From: Tanytarsus gracilentus
Taxonomy: Eukaryota > Arthropoda > Insecta > Diptera > Chironomidae
Length of the DNA stretch: 64,000 bases
Direction of reading: 5' to 3'
Assembly (NCBI GenBank): GCA_038502055.1
Contig: JAXRKN010000045.1
Span: 4,238,501 to 4,302,500 of the forward strand
The translations under genes and the position numbers were made by a program. Shown piece after piece: positions 24,801 through 37,387 of the stretch; the first letter of the stretch is position 1, and each line of letters begins with the position of its first letter. Under the pieces are notes generated by a model. The model did not search any database and was not told the DNA's origin. It saw only the letters and a program-made list of their open reading frames with translations.

Positions 24801-26906
24801 AATGCAGCATGAAAACTTCACGGTTAAAATTGATTTTTTTTTCGCGCTTTCGTTCAAAAGAATTTTCAATTTGGCATAGAAATTTGTTTTTGTTTGATTG
24901 ATTTTTTTTATATGAAAAGTTTTAAAAGAGAAAAATTGGAGGTTTTGTGAAATCATTCGAAGTAGCTTTAGAATTTAACGGATTTTTTAAAATTGAATTT
25001 TACGAATCTTTTTTTATGTTTTGAGAATTTCTAATAAATTTTTTTATGAATCCACGACCATAAATTTTCGCATGCTCACATCACTCAAAAAAGAATATTT
25101 TACTTTTTTTATGCCATTTTCAATTAAGGGTAGAAATCACTGCAGATGTTGCCGAAAGAAAAAATTCTTCGCACATTATTTTTGATAAATCATCTTTTCT
25201 TTGTGCACTGTCCTTGGGTTGCTTCTTGCTTACTGCGTGCCACGATAAAAGAGAATTTTCAATTAAATTTTTCTTCTGTTTGAGGAGTTTTTCATTCTGA
25301 CCGCTCTATAAATATGCATGAAAAAGGAAAATTATAGCTGAAATTTATGTGAGGCATAAAAGAAGCATTTGGTGGTGTATTTCACGGTTGAGGGGTTGAA
25401 TACACACGAGAAAAGTGGCATTAAGTATTCAAGGTGAATGCTGGGTGCCGGAAAAACAGCAGAAAAATGTTTTCCACGCCATGACAGCGGCAACATTCAA
25501 ACTGCCTCGATTATTTGTCAAATATCTTCTTTTATGCTACTTCATTCTTCTCTTGGTTGAGAAAAATTGTTCACTTAGCAAAACGCTTTACTGTGTGAAT
25601 ATCGCAAAAAAATATTTTGTTGAGCCATTGCGAGTACTCACGATCAGTGATAATGTTTATCTTCTTTCAACTGCAGAAAATTTATGATAATCCGTCGTAA
25701 AAATCTTGCTTCCGCAATTTATTTCAACTCCCTCACTTTTAATGCCTTACTCACCCTTGTTGGTTCTTTATTGTGTCAATTCAAAGATATCTTTATCATT
25801 TTTCTCTCTCTTTTTGCTCTAAGCATATGCGAGGATGAGGATGAAATATTCCTGAAAGCTTTTGTCATTATCAATCAATTGAGGCTTTTTTAACGGAGAC
25901 GGACGTGCACTGAATGCGTAATTTGACCTTAGAGTGGTATGAAAGCAAAAACATTTTGTGGAATGAAATGTGATATTTTTTTATCTACAAAATGAAGATT
26001 TAAATGATAAAAAACAAATAAAAAAGTTTTCATGAAAAACTTTCATAAAAAATTGCTCAAGTTTCAATCACTTGCAATTTATGGATGAAAATCTCTTCCA
26101 ATTCACTCATTTTTTATTGCCATTCCATTCTTATTATCCTCCTAAAAAAGTGCTCAAGAATAAAGGCAAAAAATTCGAAACACGCGAAAGATTATAAAAT
26201 ACGAGCTTAAGGTAGTCCCTTTATTATCATATTCCGCGCACATTCTTTGCTTTAAATGGAATGGAGAGCACAAAAAATTCACTTTAGTATAAGACAAAGT
26301 TGAGTCAGAGGAAATTTGCTTTTTTTGGAATAATTAAGTCAAAGAAAGGTTAAAATATTTTTAATGAGAATTAATTAGAGGTAAAATGTAATTACTTAAT
26401 AATTTTCGGCATTTATAAATTAATGGATTTTTATTAATTAATTTGTGATTTTAATTAAAATGTTAAAAATTTCAAAATTAAATTTTTAAATAGAAAAATT
26501 CTTAATATGACAAAATTCCTTTAAAAATATCTCGGAAAAAATTGTAAACACCAAAAAATGTTAATTTTCGTGCAACATTCAAAGAAGCTACAAAAACATT
26601 TCCTCTTGTGCAAAAAAATTATTATTTTTCTTAACCCGAAAGCAAACAAGAGTAAGAACAAGATATTCAAATTAAACAACACAAAAAAAGCGACAACGAA
26701 AAAATTATTGTGTGATGAGAGGAAACGAGTTTAACAGGTTGAGGAGATTCTTTTTCATTCTTTATTTTTATCATCCTCGTGCACGAGGCATAATATTCTT
26801 CTGATGTCGTCGAGTGAGATGAGAAGAGATGACACCCATGTGTGATGCTCGGCACTCTCGCATTTAAATTGTATGTGTTTGTTCTTTTCTGAGTTTAAAA
26901 AAGAAC

Positions 26907-26925
26907 ATGATGATGATGATGATGA
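26907..26925. repeat. (ATG)6 microsatellite
   Basis: Six uninterrupted ATG/ATC-type trinucleotides plus one base, in presumed intron. Confidence 0.9.
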
Positions 26926-26998
26926 AAAAAATTGTTATGTAACATCTTTTTGCTGCTTTGCGGTTCCTTATAGTGCATGTAATATCTCTTGATGTCGC

Positions 26999-27018
26999 TG
27001 TGTGTGTATGTGTGTGTA
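26999..27018. repeat. (TG)n microsatellite, interrupted
   Basis: An alternating TG run with a single TA interruption near its middle, about 80 bases after the ATG microsatellite. Confidence 0.85.
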
Positions 27019-30000
27019 CATTTAGGAGGAAAAGATTTTGTTTAAATAACGCAATGCGTACTGCGGGAAAGCTCGTAAAATTTGTTTGCATTCAACATTA
27101 AAGCAAATCGGGATATTTTTCCTCCAACCATCATTGCACATACCGACAGTGTACATATTTACATTAAGCTTATGTGCTCATGTATTGTATTACATTTTAT
27201 GCCGTATGTACGCGAATAAATTATTGTCCACGACAGCCGAACATTTTCCCTAATTTTACAACCCCGCCTGAAATGTGAGCCTTTAATGATATCATAATCG
27301 ACATAAAAGAGAAGAACATCGGTTTATTTCTCATTTACCACCAACTGACAACAGCAAGACACTGCCATGGTCTCATTCACCTTCCGACCTTCCTCACTCG
27401 TCATTAACTTTACGACAATTGCGAATTATGATAATAAAATATGAATGGAAATTTGTTTTTATTTGTGAGCAATGAAATGAGTTTTTATTTTTGGAAAAGT
27501 TAATTGCTGATACTAAAAACTTAAAGTTGCAGAATAAAATCTACGGTTAAAAGTTTATTAATATTATTTTAAAGCGTAGTTTTAACCCTTCAAATTTAAA
27601 TTTTTACTCTACTCTCTGATATTTAAACTCTACAAATTTTTCATCACATAAATAAATCAATATTTTTACTAATTCCCATTTAAATCTTTACTCAATAAAT
27701 TTCATTTGACATCGCTAAGGTCAAAACTGTCAAAGACCAAAGAAAAACTATTTTTACAACAAAAAAATAAATAAATTTCTTAATTAAAGGCGCGTGTTGT
27801 CAAAGAGTCGATGAATAATGGTCTTTACCGAAAAATTTATAAGCGTTGAATTCTGATGAGATTCATGAGAGTTTTCTTTTTCCTCTCACGCTCACTTGGT
27901 TTACTCAAATAAAGCGATTCGATGATTAATTGCTTAGATTTATTGCTGAAAACATTTTCATGACAATTTTCCTTTATTCACGGGTTGATGCGATACCCCA
28001 TTACTGTGCTGAAGAAGAGAAATTTTCAATCAGGAAAATTTGTGAAAGATTACGGGAAAACTTTCAGTAACATCGTGCTGCTTCCTGCCACACCTTTCAG
28101 TGTGTAACTTTTTGGTGTGTGAAAAATTACTTTTAAAATTTTCAATGACAGGAAATTTCCATATTTTTCACATTCACCAAATTGAATCTCCCGAAATCAA
28201 TAAAAAATATTGTTTAGATAACGACGCTTGATGGTGGGAGTGACAACATATAGGAGAAATTGCATTCTAAATTGTTTTTCCTTTTTTTTTCAATTTTGAT
28301 TGCTATTGTGTGATAAAATAAAAAGTCTAAATCGGAAAGCTCTAAAGAAATGAAAACAAAAAAGTGACCTTTAAATAACAATAAAAAGAGAACGGAAGGA
28401 AGAACATCCTCAAATGTTAATTAAGAATAGAAATTTTATTTCCTTTTTCAGATGGGATTTTAAGACTTTTTTCTCATTTTATGTTCTCAGTTCGTGTTTT
28501 CTAAAACCTGAAGATTTTAATTTAAAAAATATTTTTAATTCTTCTTGCTAAAATTTTTGCAAATTTCTTATAAAAACTTTTTGAATTTTTCTCGTTGTAA
28601 AAATTACGAAATTTTGAATTTTGAATTTTTTCCCAACCTTCAACGCACAAATAAATGTTGTCTATATGCGTAAAATTTGTATATATCTGCTCTTCTAATT
28701 GATTTATTAGCGACCAACTATTAATTGCAATCGTAAAGAAATTTATTGCCAATAAATTCAACGATGAGACAACAAAAGAACTGTGCATTAATGAACTTTT
28801 ACAATTAAAAGGCAAAACATGAAACTGCACACGATAATAAATGAAAGAGAACCGATAATTTTTATATATTCGTTTTTAAATGTACGGAGAGTAATTAAAT
28901 ATAAATTATGTAGAGCGTTTTGTGTGTTAATTTAAAACCTTTTTTCTATGCCACTTTTTATTTGCGTGCAAGCTTCAAGTTGCGATGCAAACATAAAGTT
29001 TTATTTCAATTAAAAAGGGGACAATTAAAAATCAGGAAGTTCTAAATATTTTCAACCTTTTGCTATTGTTTTAAAAAACTTTGCAATTAAACTTCAGAAA
29101 TTCTGCTTCAATTGAATGTCAACGTAAAATTGTTGCTCAGCGACTCGGATAGAAAAAAATCACCATAGCATTTTCAATCAAGCAAAAAGAAAAATGCAAA
29201 GTTTTCCACCTTAATCCACAATGGAATCTAACGGAGTAGAACGTTGAGTACGAAAAAGCTCATCCTTCGTCAGGAGAGGCTTAAATGTGTGGCAAAAAAA
29301 GTTTTAATCTGCTTAAAAAGCGCTTAAAGACCTTTCGTTAAACTCCTTCACTGTGTCGATGCGGCAGCAAAAAGGAAATCAAGAAGGAAAAAACCGATTT
29401 AATGCCATCACACAAATTAAGTGAAAAGGAAAAAAATCATTGAAAATCAATATGCATAGCGACAATGATGATGATTACGCGCAGTTGAGGACATTTGAGA
29501 TTTTATTTACTTGATTTTTTGGGAGATTTAATTTTCATTTAAGAAATTTATTTTAAATTTTTGATAAATTTCCACCCTAGAAGAAGCTCAAAATGCTTTG
29601 ATTATCTCGCTGACTGAACTACGAATCAAAATCATATTGCTTTTTTTGTATAATTGCTGACTCATTATGAGGCCACAAAATGCCATGAATAAATGAATGA
29701 ATTGTGGTGTAAAAAAGTTCATGTCATAAGTGAATGTGTCTTTCGTGTCTCCGAGAACATTTTCCTTATGGAAATATTCGAAGAACGTTAATTTTCATAC
29801 GAACATTGCTATGAACAGCGGTTTTATTATTGCTAGCATTAATTTAGGAAAAGAAAAGTAAAAAAATGTTAATGTCTTCTTCTTCATCATCCCACAACTC
29901 AACCGGCATTTATAACATTAAAGTAATAATGTATTTTTAGCTTTCATTGCTATGCGATAAATTAACCTAAAAGGAGTTTGAGATCCTTTGTAATTTATGT

Positions 30001-33000
30001 CACCACAATTATTACTATTTATGTACCTGCCTATTGCCAAATGAAAATTTTCACAGTCATAAATTTAGGAGAAAATGTGGATGAACGGTTGAAATGAAAT
30101 GCGTTAAGAAAAGTGCAAAAAAATTAATTAGGAAGAAAGCTTTTTAACTCGATTAAGAAGGAAATTGGCAGTGAAGGTTGAAATTATTTTAATAATTGTT
30201 TAATCAAGAACGGAAAAGTTTGTTTTGGCATCAGCGATAAAAAATTTAATCGTCTTGAAATTTTAAAAATGAATATAAAAAAATTTAATCAATTTTACCC
30301 TCAACTATTCCAACTTTTGAAATCACCATCGTGTCATCAATTATTGAGTGTCTAAATATCGAGAATGAAAATCAATGAATGATCGTTAAGAGTAATTAAA
30401 CGACTTTGAGGAATTAAATTCTAATCGTCCCATATTACATTGTTGTCGAAACACTCCGAAGTAAAATGTAAGTAGAGAGAAATTGATTGGTGGCAATTAG
30501 GTCAATTGTCTATTCGATGAGAGCTGATGAAACTTTTTTAAATGAATTGACATGTCACGGAAGAAGTAAAAAAGTTTTAAAAGAAAAAGCTCAACATGTT
30601 AAGCTCAATTTATTGGAGATGTTTGAAATTTTAATTTTGGGTATTTTCTCTGACATGAAGCTTTTCTCGGGATAATGGTTGAGAAATGTTACCCTCATCA
30701 TGACCTTTCTCGTATCATAGCCATTCGTAATTAATTACTGACACACCAATACACGTTTACTACTAACATTAATTGATTTTCTTTGGCACTAATTTATTTT
30801 CTCATGTACGAAATTTTAATCCCAGAGAAAACTTTGAATTGCAAGATAAATTTCTAATGTCTAATGTCTGCACCATTGACTTTTATTGACTTTTAGCTAT
30901 CCACAAATTGTGTTTGATCTTTAAATTTCTACTCAAACATTAAACAACTCATTTTTGCATTAATATGCGTAAGCAGAGTTAAATTTATTCCAAAAAGAAG
31001 TTCTTCTTACAACTTTTTGTTTGAAAATTTAATCGAGAAGGCAGCACTTAGTGTCACAGCGGTGATGAGAGGTGTGAAAGTGTTTGAGTTTATGAGCATG
31101 ACATGTTTACATTTTTAGAGTAACGGGAAGAAGAGAAAATTTGTTTGTCAAAATATTTAAGAACGTTTATGGAGGTTAGTGAATGTCCGCTAAAGTGTTT
31201 GCAGAAATTTTTATGAAGTTTGTAACGTATTTTTAAATTTTGAAAATTTAATATTTTCTTAACCTTAAAAACATCCAAAATTTCGATCAGCATTTGTTGA
31301 TCGTTTGATGAAATTTTTATGTGTCATACAAAAAAAAGTCAAACAGGTTTTTAACATGACTTGCATCATCATCTTGATACTTGTTGTCATAAGAAGCGAG
31401 CACGTTCTCTCTCTCGTTCGGAGCGGAAGTTTTTTTTATTTGAATGACAACAAAAGTTTTCCTCATTTTCACCTTGCAACACCTGCCCATCATCAACTAC
31501 AATATCATATTATTATAGATCGCATTTTCATAACTCTTAAAAAACAAAAAAACTTTCAAAAGAATAAAAAACTTTTCATTTCTTGATTCGTATTTGCATA
31601 ATAAACTTTTTCCTTCCTGCGATGAGAGAAGAATGTTTGTTTGCTGCATCAGCGAGAGATGAGAATGAGAAAGATCTGGTTTCATAAAAATTAAATAACA
31701 ATTTATTCCCACTGCATGTGTATGTGAGAAAAAAATCTTTTTTTGTGCATGTCGTGAGATTTTGTGTGGAACAAAGCATTTCGAAGAATTCTTAATGTTG
31801 ATGAAAAATTGAATTCTAGATTAAAAAAGCTTGCTCTGCTTTACTTGATTTTAAATTGGAAATTTTCTACGTTTGAAAAATATATTTAAAAATATAAAAA
31901 GCGTTGAATTTTTTCAATAAAAAAGTTACCTCAAAAATTCCAACAAAAAACGTAAAGCCATTCATGACTTTCACATAAAAAAGTTAAAAAATTTGCATCT
32001 AAAACCTCTCGCCCGCTCACACAGCAATAACGAAAAATATCAAAAAAAATATGTGCTCGCATTAATTAGCATAAAACTTTTATGACAAAACTGATGTGTC
32101 AGGTGGAAAAAGTAATTTTCAACTAGAGCCAGAGAGGAACAAGCACACAAAAAAAATGTTGTGAAACGATGAAAATCTGGTGGTTGTTTGCATAATCTCA
32201 ATCATCTTTTTCTCGCTCTAACATGCACTGATATGGTTTTGTGTGTTTGAACTGAGTTTACGCTTACGGCTTTCATTATCTCTTCAATTTTTTTTTGCGT
32301 AAAAGTTTTTGTGCAAAAATCCTCAGCCGTTAAATTTTAGTGTTTATTGATCGCAATGTGAGGTCAAAAAACGTTAATTTGCATTTTTATAAGAGCCCAT
32401 TAAATTATCAGAGAGTTCCACACTCGACTTTTAGCTTTCGTGTACTTTTATAGCTGACTTTGGTCATTAAAACGTAAGCTCTAGGTTTAAAATGGGTCGC
32501 AAGAGTGAGTTTGAATGCGATTTCACTATAATTAGAATGGAATAGCAATATCACTAAATGTTGAAATGGCTTTCATACGAAGAAGTGATTAAATTTCAGT
32601 TCATTGTTTGTAACTTTAAACTTTTTTAATGTGGTGTGGAGAGGAAGTACAGTGAAATGTTGACAATGCTGAGGTTGAAAAATTAATTAAAGTCGTTTAT
32701 AAAAAGTTTTTCAATTTATTTTTTGAACATTTTAATTTTTTTAAACATTCTAAAATTTTCGACATCTTTAAAAATTCAAAAGATTTCATTCTACCGACAA
32801 TTTTAAATGTAAATAAATCGCCGGCAACACTTCGCAAGGTTTGTTTGCAATAAAATTTACCGCCGTTTCGCTACGAATGTGAAGCGACTAGTAACACACT
32901 TAATTCTCACTCTTTTATGCAACCTGCAATCTCTCATATTTTTTTAAACAAAGTTATTTAAGTGAATACGTCGATGATGCCGGATAGTGCATGTAACAAT

Positions 33001-36000
33001 GCAACTGCGGTAAGATCTTGACATTAATCTTGAGAGTTCATCATGTTAATGCGTTTTTTTCCTCATGGTTGAGTTTGAAAAGCTTTCAATTAAGGCTATG
33101 AGATTGAAACTGTGTGATGCGCTGTATGATCATTAATTTATGTTACAACATGGGCGGTCATGAGGGTGTTGAGAATTTACAACTTAATTAATTGTTTTTA
33201 TTTTAAAATATTTCCGTTAAAAAATTAATAAATTTAAAAAATGAAATTTTGAATGCTCTCATTTTTATATTTTATTTGACGCTTGTATAAAAATGATTGT
33301 GTAAATGAATCAATTAAATTTAAAAGATAATAAAAAATTTCTTATTATACAATAAAAATTGCACATTGCGGCTGACACTTGCGGGAAGCTTCTGAATGTG
33401 AAAAATCTGAGTGTTGTTGATATGCAATAATAATATTTTTATGGTGAATGTCACAAAAAGGTGAACAAATACCTTTTATCCAAACGAATGAACGATGTCT
33501 GTTTGTGTCATCAAATGTCAACGATGTAATGCATCACTTCTCCTCGCCGAGAGGAAATTTAAATTGTTTTTGGAATGAGAAAATGTGAGGAAAGAATTAA
33601 AAAGAATCATCGTAATGCAATATCGTGTGGCGAGAAAGAGGGAATTGAGAGAAGAATGACGTCACGAGCTTAACAACGTGATTTTGGATTTACGCGCGCA
33701 ATGTTGCCAGAGAATGAACACGTGACTCGATATAATAATAGAAAAGTTGAATTTGTTATTTTTTAAACGTGAATTTTATGATGAATTGTGTTTGTGGGAT
33801 TCACGAATAAAGAGATTCGGAGAGGAGTGAAATTGTTCAAGGATGTTGTATAAGTGTCGAAATCTTAAAATGACATTTTAAGGTGGATAAAATTTTTGCA
33901 GGTGCGAAAAATTAAATAAAATTTAATAAATTTAATTTCTTTTACAAAATTATCTTTTAACCAAAATCACAGTTTTCACGCCATAAATTCCAAGTCACTC
34001 TAAATCACTTTTAAAATCCATTAAGAAAACTCTTATCCTCACCTCAGAGCGTCCCTTAAAAGAAAATGAAAAAGTGGAGATGACAGGACGAAAAAAGTGT
34101 CAGAAATAGTCTTGGGAGTTAGTTGTATAACAGAGCAATGACACTCGGAATGAAAACGGATTCTTTGGTCAGCTCAGCTTACAAAAAGCTGTCATAGTGA
34201 TGCGAAAGCATTTCCTTTAGTCAACCTTCTTTCTCAACATCCTTTCGCACCATCATCACTCTATGCTTAAAGATTTTTATTGCGCAATTTCACAGCATAA
34301 AAAATAAATTCACATTTTCATCATTTTATGTCGTGTCGTTACGCATTTGAATAATTTAATTTTTTATTTACGCTCTCTCGAGATCGTTAAAATTTAATTT
34401 CGAAAGTTGTGAGTAAATTGACGATAAATCTTCTATCGTGACCCCTCACGGTTGAGTTTACGCACACACATGGAGCATTTATTGATTAAAAGTTTATAAA
34501 GGCAGAAAGAGAGAGTTGATAGGAGCTTTTCCAACAATGACAATAAAAATTGAGGCAGAGAGAAAAAAAGTTTGCGTGATAAAGCGAGTAGGTTGGGGTT
34601 TGTGTGAAAATACTGTGAATTCTCAGCAGCACGCAAAAAAGCCTTTATAAAATATATCTACAACCTCAACTTCCAAATAAACCTTCACAACACACAGCGA
34701 TAGCAAGCCAAAAAAAAGAGAGCAAGCGACAATCCACAAAAAATCATAAATCAATGTTTTATATCCTTCCGATAATTTTTTTTATTGAACCATGTCCTCA
34801 CCCAAACTATTTATTCGCTTGCGCCGTTCGATGATTGTGTACAAAAAAACTCTTTATAGCCAAAGCAGGTCAGGGTTCTGTGGCGATGATGGAAATCGAG
34901 CCTTTCACTTTGGATGGAAGCGATTTTCTTGTAGACTTCCTTTCGACATCTCTCCTTTTTTCTATACATTTGCCACACAATCGTTAGCATGACGTTTTCC
35001 GGCTCTATGTGTGAGCTTGAGAGAAAAAGCTTTTAGGAAAATTAGCATAAAATGTAGCATGAAAAAAAGTCTACCCACATTTTCCACAATTCACTGTGAA
35101 GAAAAGCTTATCATACAGGATTTGTGGTAGGAGAAATTAAAGAAAGTGACAAGGGATGAAAACTATCAAATTTTCGTTTTCCTATCAAATAAAAAAATAA
35201 TAAAAAATTTCTCCCTAGATTTTTTTCCTTCCGACCTAATAAAACACCACAAATTCAATAATTCACACCACTTCTTAACGCCAGTCCATGAAAAATTAGT
35301 CACTTTACTGTCGATGACATTACCGCAACCTAAAAAATTGTTTTTTCCAACTCCCGAAGGTCTCATTTGCTTAATTCATGAGATAATTAATGCGTTTACC
35401 ATACAGACGAGAAAAAATTATCGTAAACAAAGCGCATTCATTGAGAAACTCATTAATTGGTGATTAATTGAGCTATTTTGAGGTTTTCCATTGTACCTCG
35501 AATGTCTTCTTCAGCTAATGCGATACAACTTAAGTGAAAAAATTAGCATAAAATTGAAATTTTCATCTATTCACAGCAATTGTGATTATATGTAAAATGG
35601 CGTTCTTGAGAATGAGCTTGAAGATGCTTACTCGAAGTGGATGCGAGCGAGAGGCATCTCCGTAATGTTATGTTATAAAATCATTTATGACACCAAACAT
35701 CTCTCACTAAAACTTGCTCTTGTTGAGCATGACTCTGATGATAATTTTACTTGCACATTTCTGAACAAAGAAGAATTTAGAAAATTTTCATATTTCTGAT
35801 GTGTGATAAAATGAGTTATGGTGACGATGTGCTTTTATAGAAAAAAGAGAGGGTTGTGGTGAAAAGTTTCATAAATTACTTAAAGTGTTACCGAATGGTT
35901 TCGAATACTTTTGAGGCTTTTAGTGTCATTATAATCCAATTAATTGCTTGCATAAAAGTTTAGACGAACATTTTTGATATAATCTCTAAAACAAATTTTA

Positions 36001-37387
36001 AATTTTTAAAAACCGTTAAATTTAAATTTTTTAAAATCGAAAATTCTTTTAAAATTCCATTAAAAAAACTAATTTATTTTACAACTCTTTAACATCATGA
36101 AACTTCACCATGATGAACATGTACTTTATGCATTTCCTGCTCCATTCAAATTTTCACATTTTTCTCTCTTTCTGAATTCATTTACGAATTTAATCATCAT
36201 CTGTTTAACCCAGATTATGAGTGCATTAAGTCATATTGCAGTTGGAGATTATTATATAAATTTCTGGCTGTCATCGACATAAAAAATTGCGACCGCATGG
36301 AAAAATTGTACACAATGAGAAAATATGAAATCTCTACCACCCCTCGAACCGCATGCAATGGTGTATGAAGTGGTCGAATTCTATTAAGCGCATAAATTAT
36401 TAAAACTTTTTAATTTTTTTTCGCATGGTGGTCGCGGATTGTTTTTATGGCGAAAATATTTATATTAAAATAGCTTGAAAAGCCTTTTTTAAGGCTAGAT
36501 TGAAAAAAATTTAATTTTGCTCAAATTAATTTAAAATTCAATTTCCTTCAAAGTTTTCAACCTTTGATTGCTTTAAGCATTTTGAAAAACTCCCATCTGT
36601 CTTAGTGAACGGCCCACTAAAACCAATCAAATTTATTTCAAAGCGCAAACCTCATGTGGTACATCTACATAAACTTCCCTCCAACATAAAATGACTGCAT
36701 CCACAAATAACCCAACAATTAATTAAGTTTTAATCCATGCACATAATCTAATCAAATGTCCATGCTTCATTTAGTGTCAATTTGTGGGAGAGAAAATTTA
36801 TAATTGTTATGCGGATGCTGTCTCTGCAGCAATTTAGCGACATGCGACGTGAATTTTTTGTGTGTGAGTCTTTTGCAGAAATAAAATGAACAAACACAAG
36901 CAATTAATTTTGTTATTGCATTTGACAAGTGCTTGAAAAGGCAGTCTTTCAGACAATCGAGCGATGTTTTTTTTCGTTGACTCGCACGTGAGTTTAATGT
37001 CATAATTTAGAAGGATTTTCGCTGAGAGAAATGATAAATTGTTTAGACACTAAAGACATTAAAATGGAAATTAATTTGAAAATTTAAAATCAAATAAATA
37101 TTTTTAAATAGTAATTTTATAGAGTTTTCACAACTGACTCTCAACCTAAAAAAACTATAAAAACTTAAACTGCACCGTCAAGAACAATGAAAAAAATCGA
37201 TAAAATGACATAATTGCCATTGTTATGCACACTCCAATGGATTGCATTCATGTCAGCTTTTAATGCACACGAAGATAATTAAAATCATTGTGTGACAATA
37301 ATCGACGCTATTTTTCATGTTTCACAAAGATTAAATTGAGTCTTTTAAAAAAAAATAATCTCATAAAATATTTTATCTTTTAAACAG

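Larger units (their letters stand above)
1..37387 (+). other. Probable giant upstream intron of pasilla/Nova, largely non-coding
   Basis: No exon with convincing coding character is seen across this stretch. Open frames are short, low-complexity and unlike any family I recognise. The first recognisable exon (37388) starts with an acceptor and in mid-codon, so at least one upstream coding exon exists, and I could not find it here. Two AG/GTAAGT recursive splice sites (6644/6645 and 21862/21863) suggest that the stretch is transcribed and removed stepwise as one intron starting left of the window. Apart from the transposons listed separately, 1-4194, 4367-7087, 7918-9302, 11053-18450, 19213-21840 and 21869-37387 hold AT-rich sequence with scattered homopolymer runs and no clear gene. 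Alternative promoters, enhancers or non-coding RNAs could be hidden here and cannot be excluded by eye. Confidence 0.6.

Noticed and set aside
33885..33906. GCAG fused to GTGCGA
   Set aside because: There is no real pyrimidine tract and the donor part is weak.
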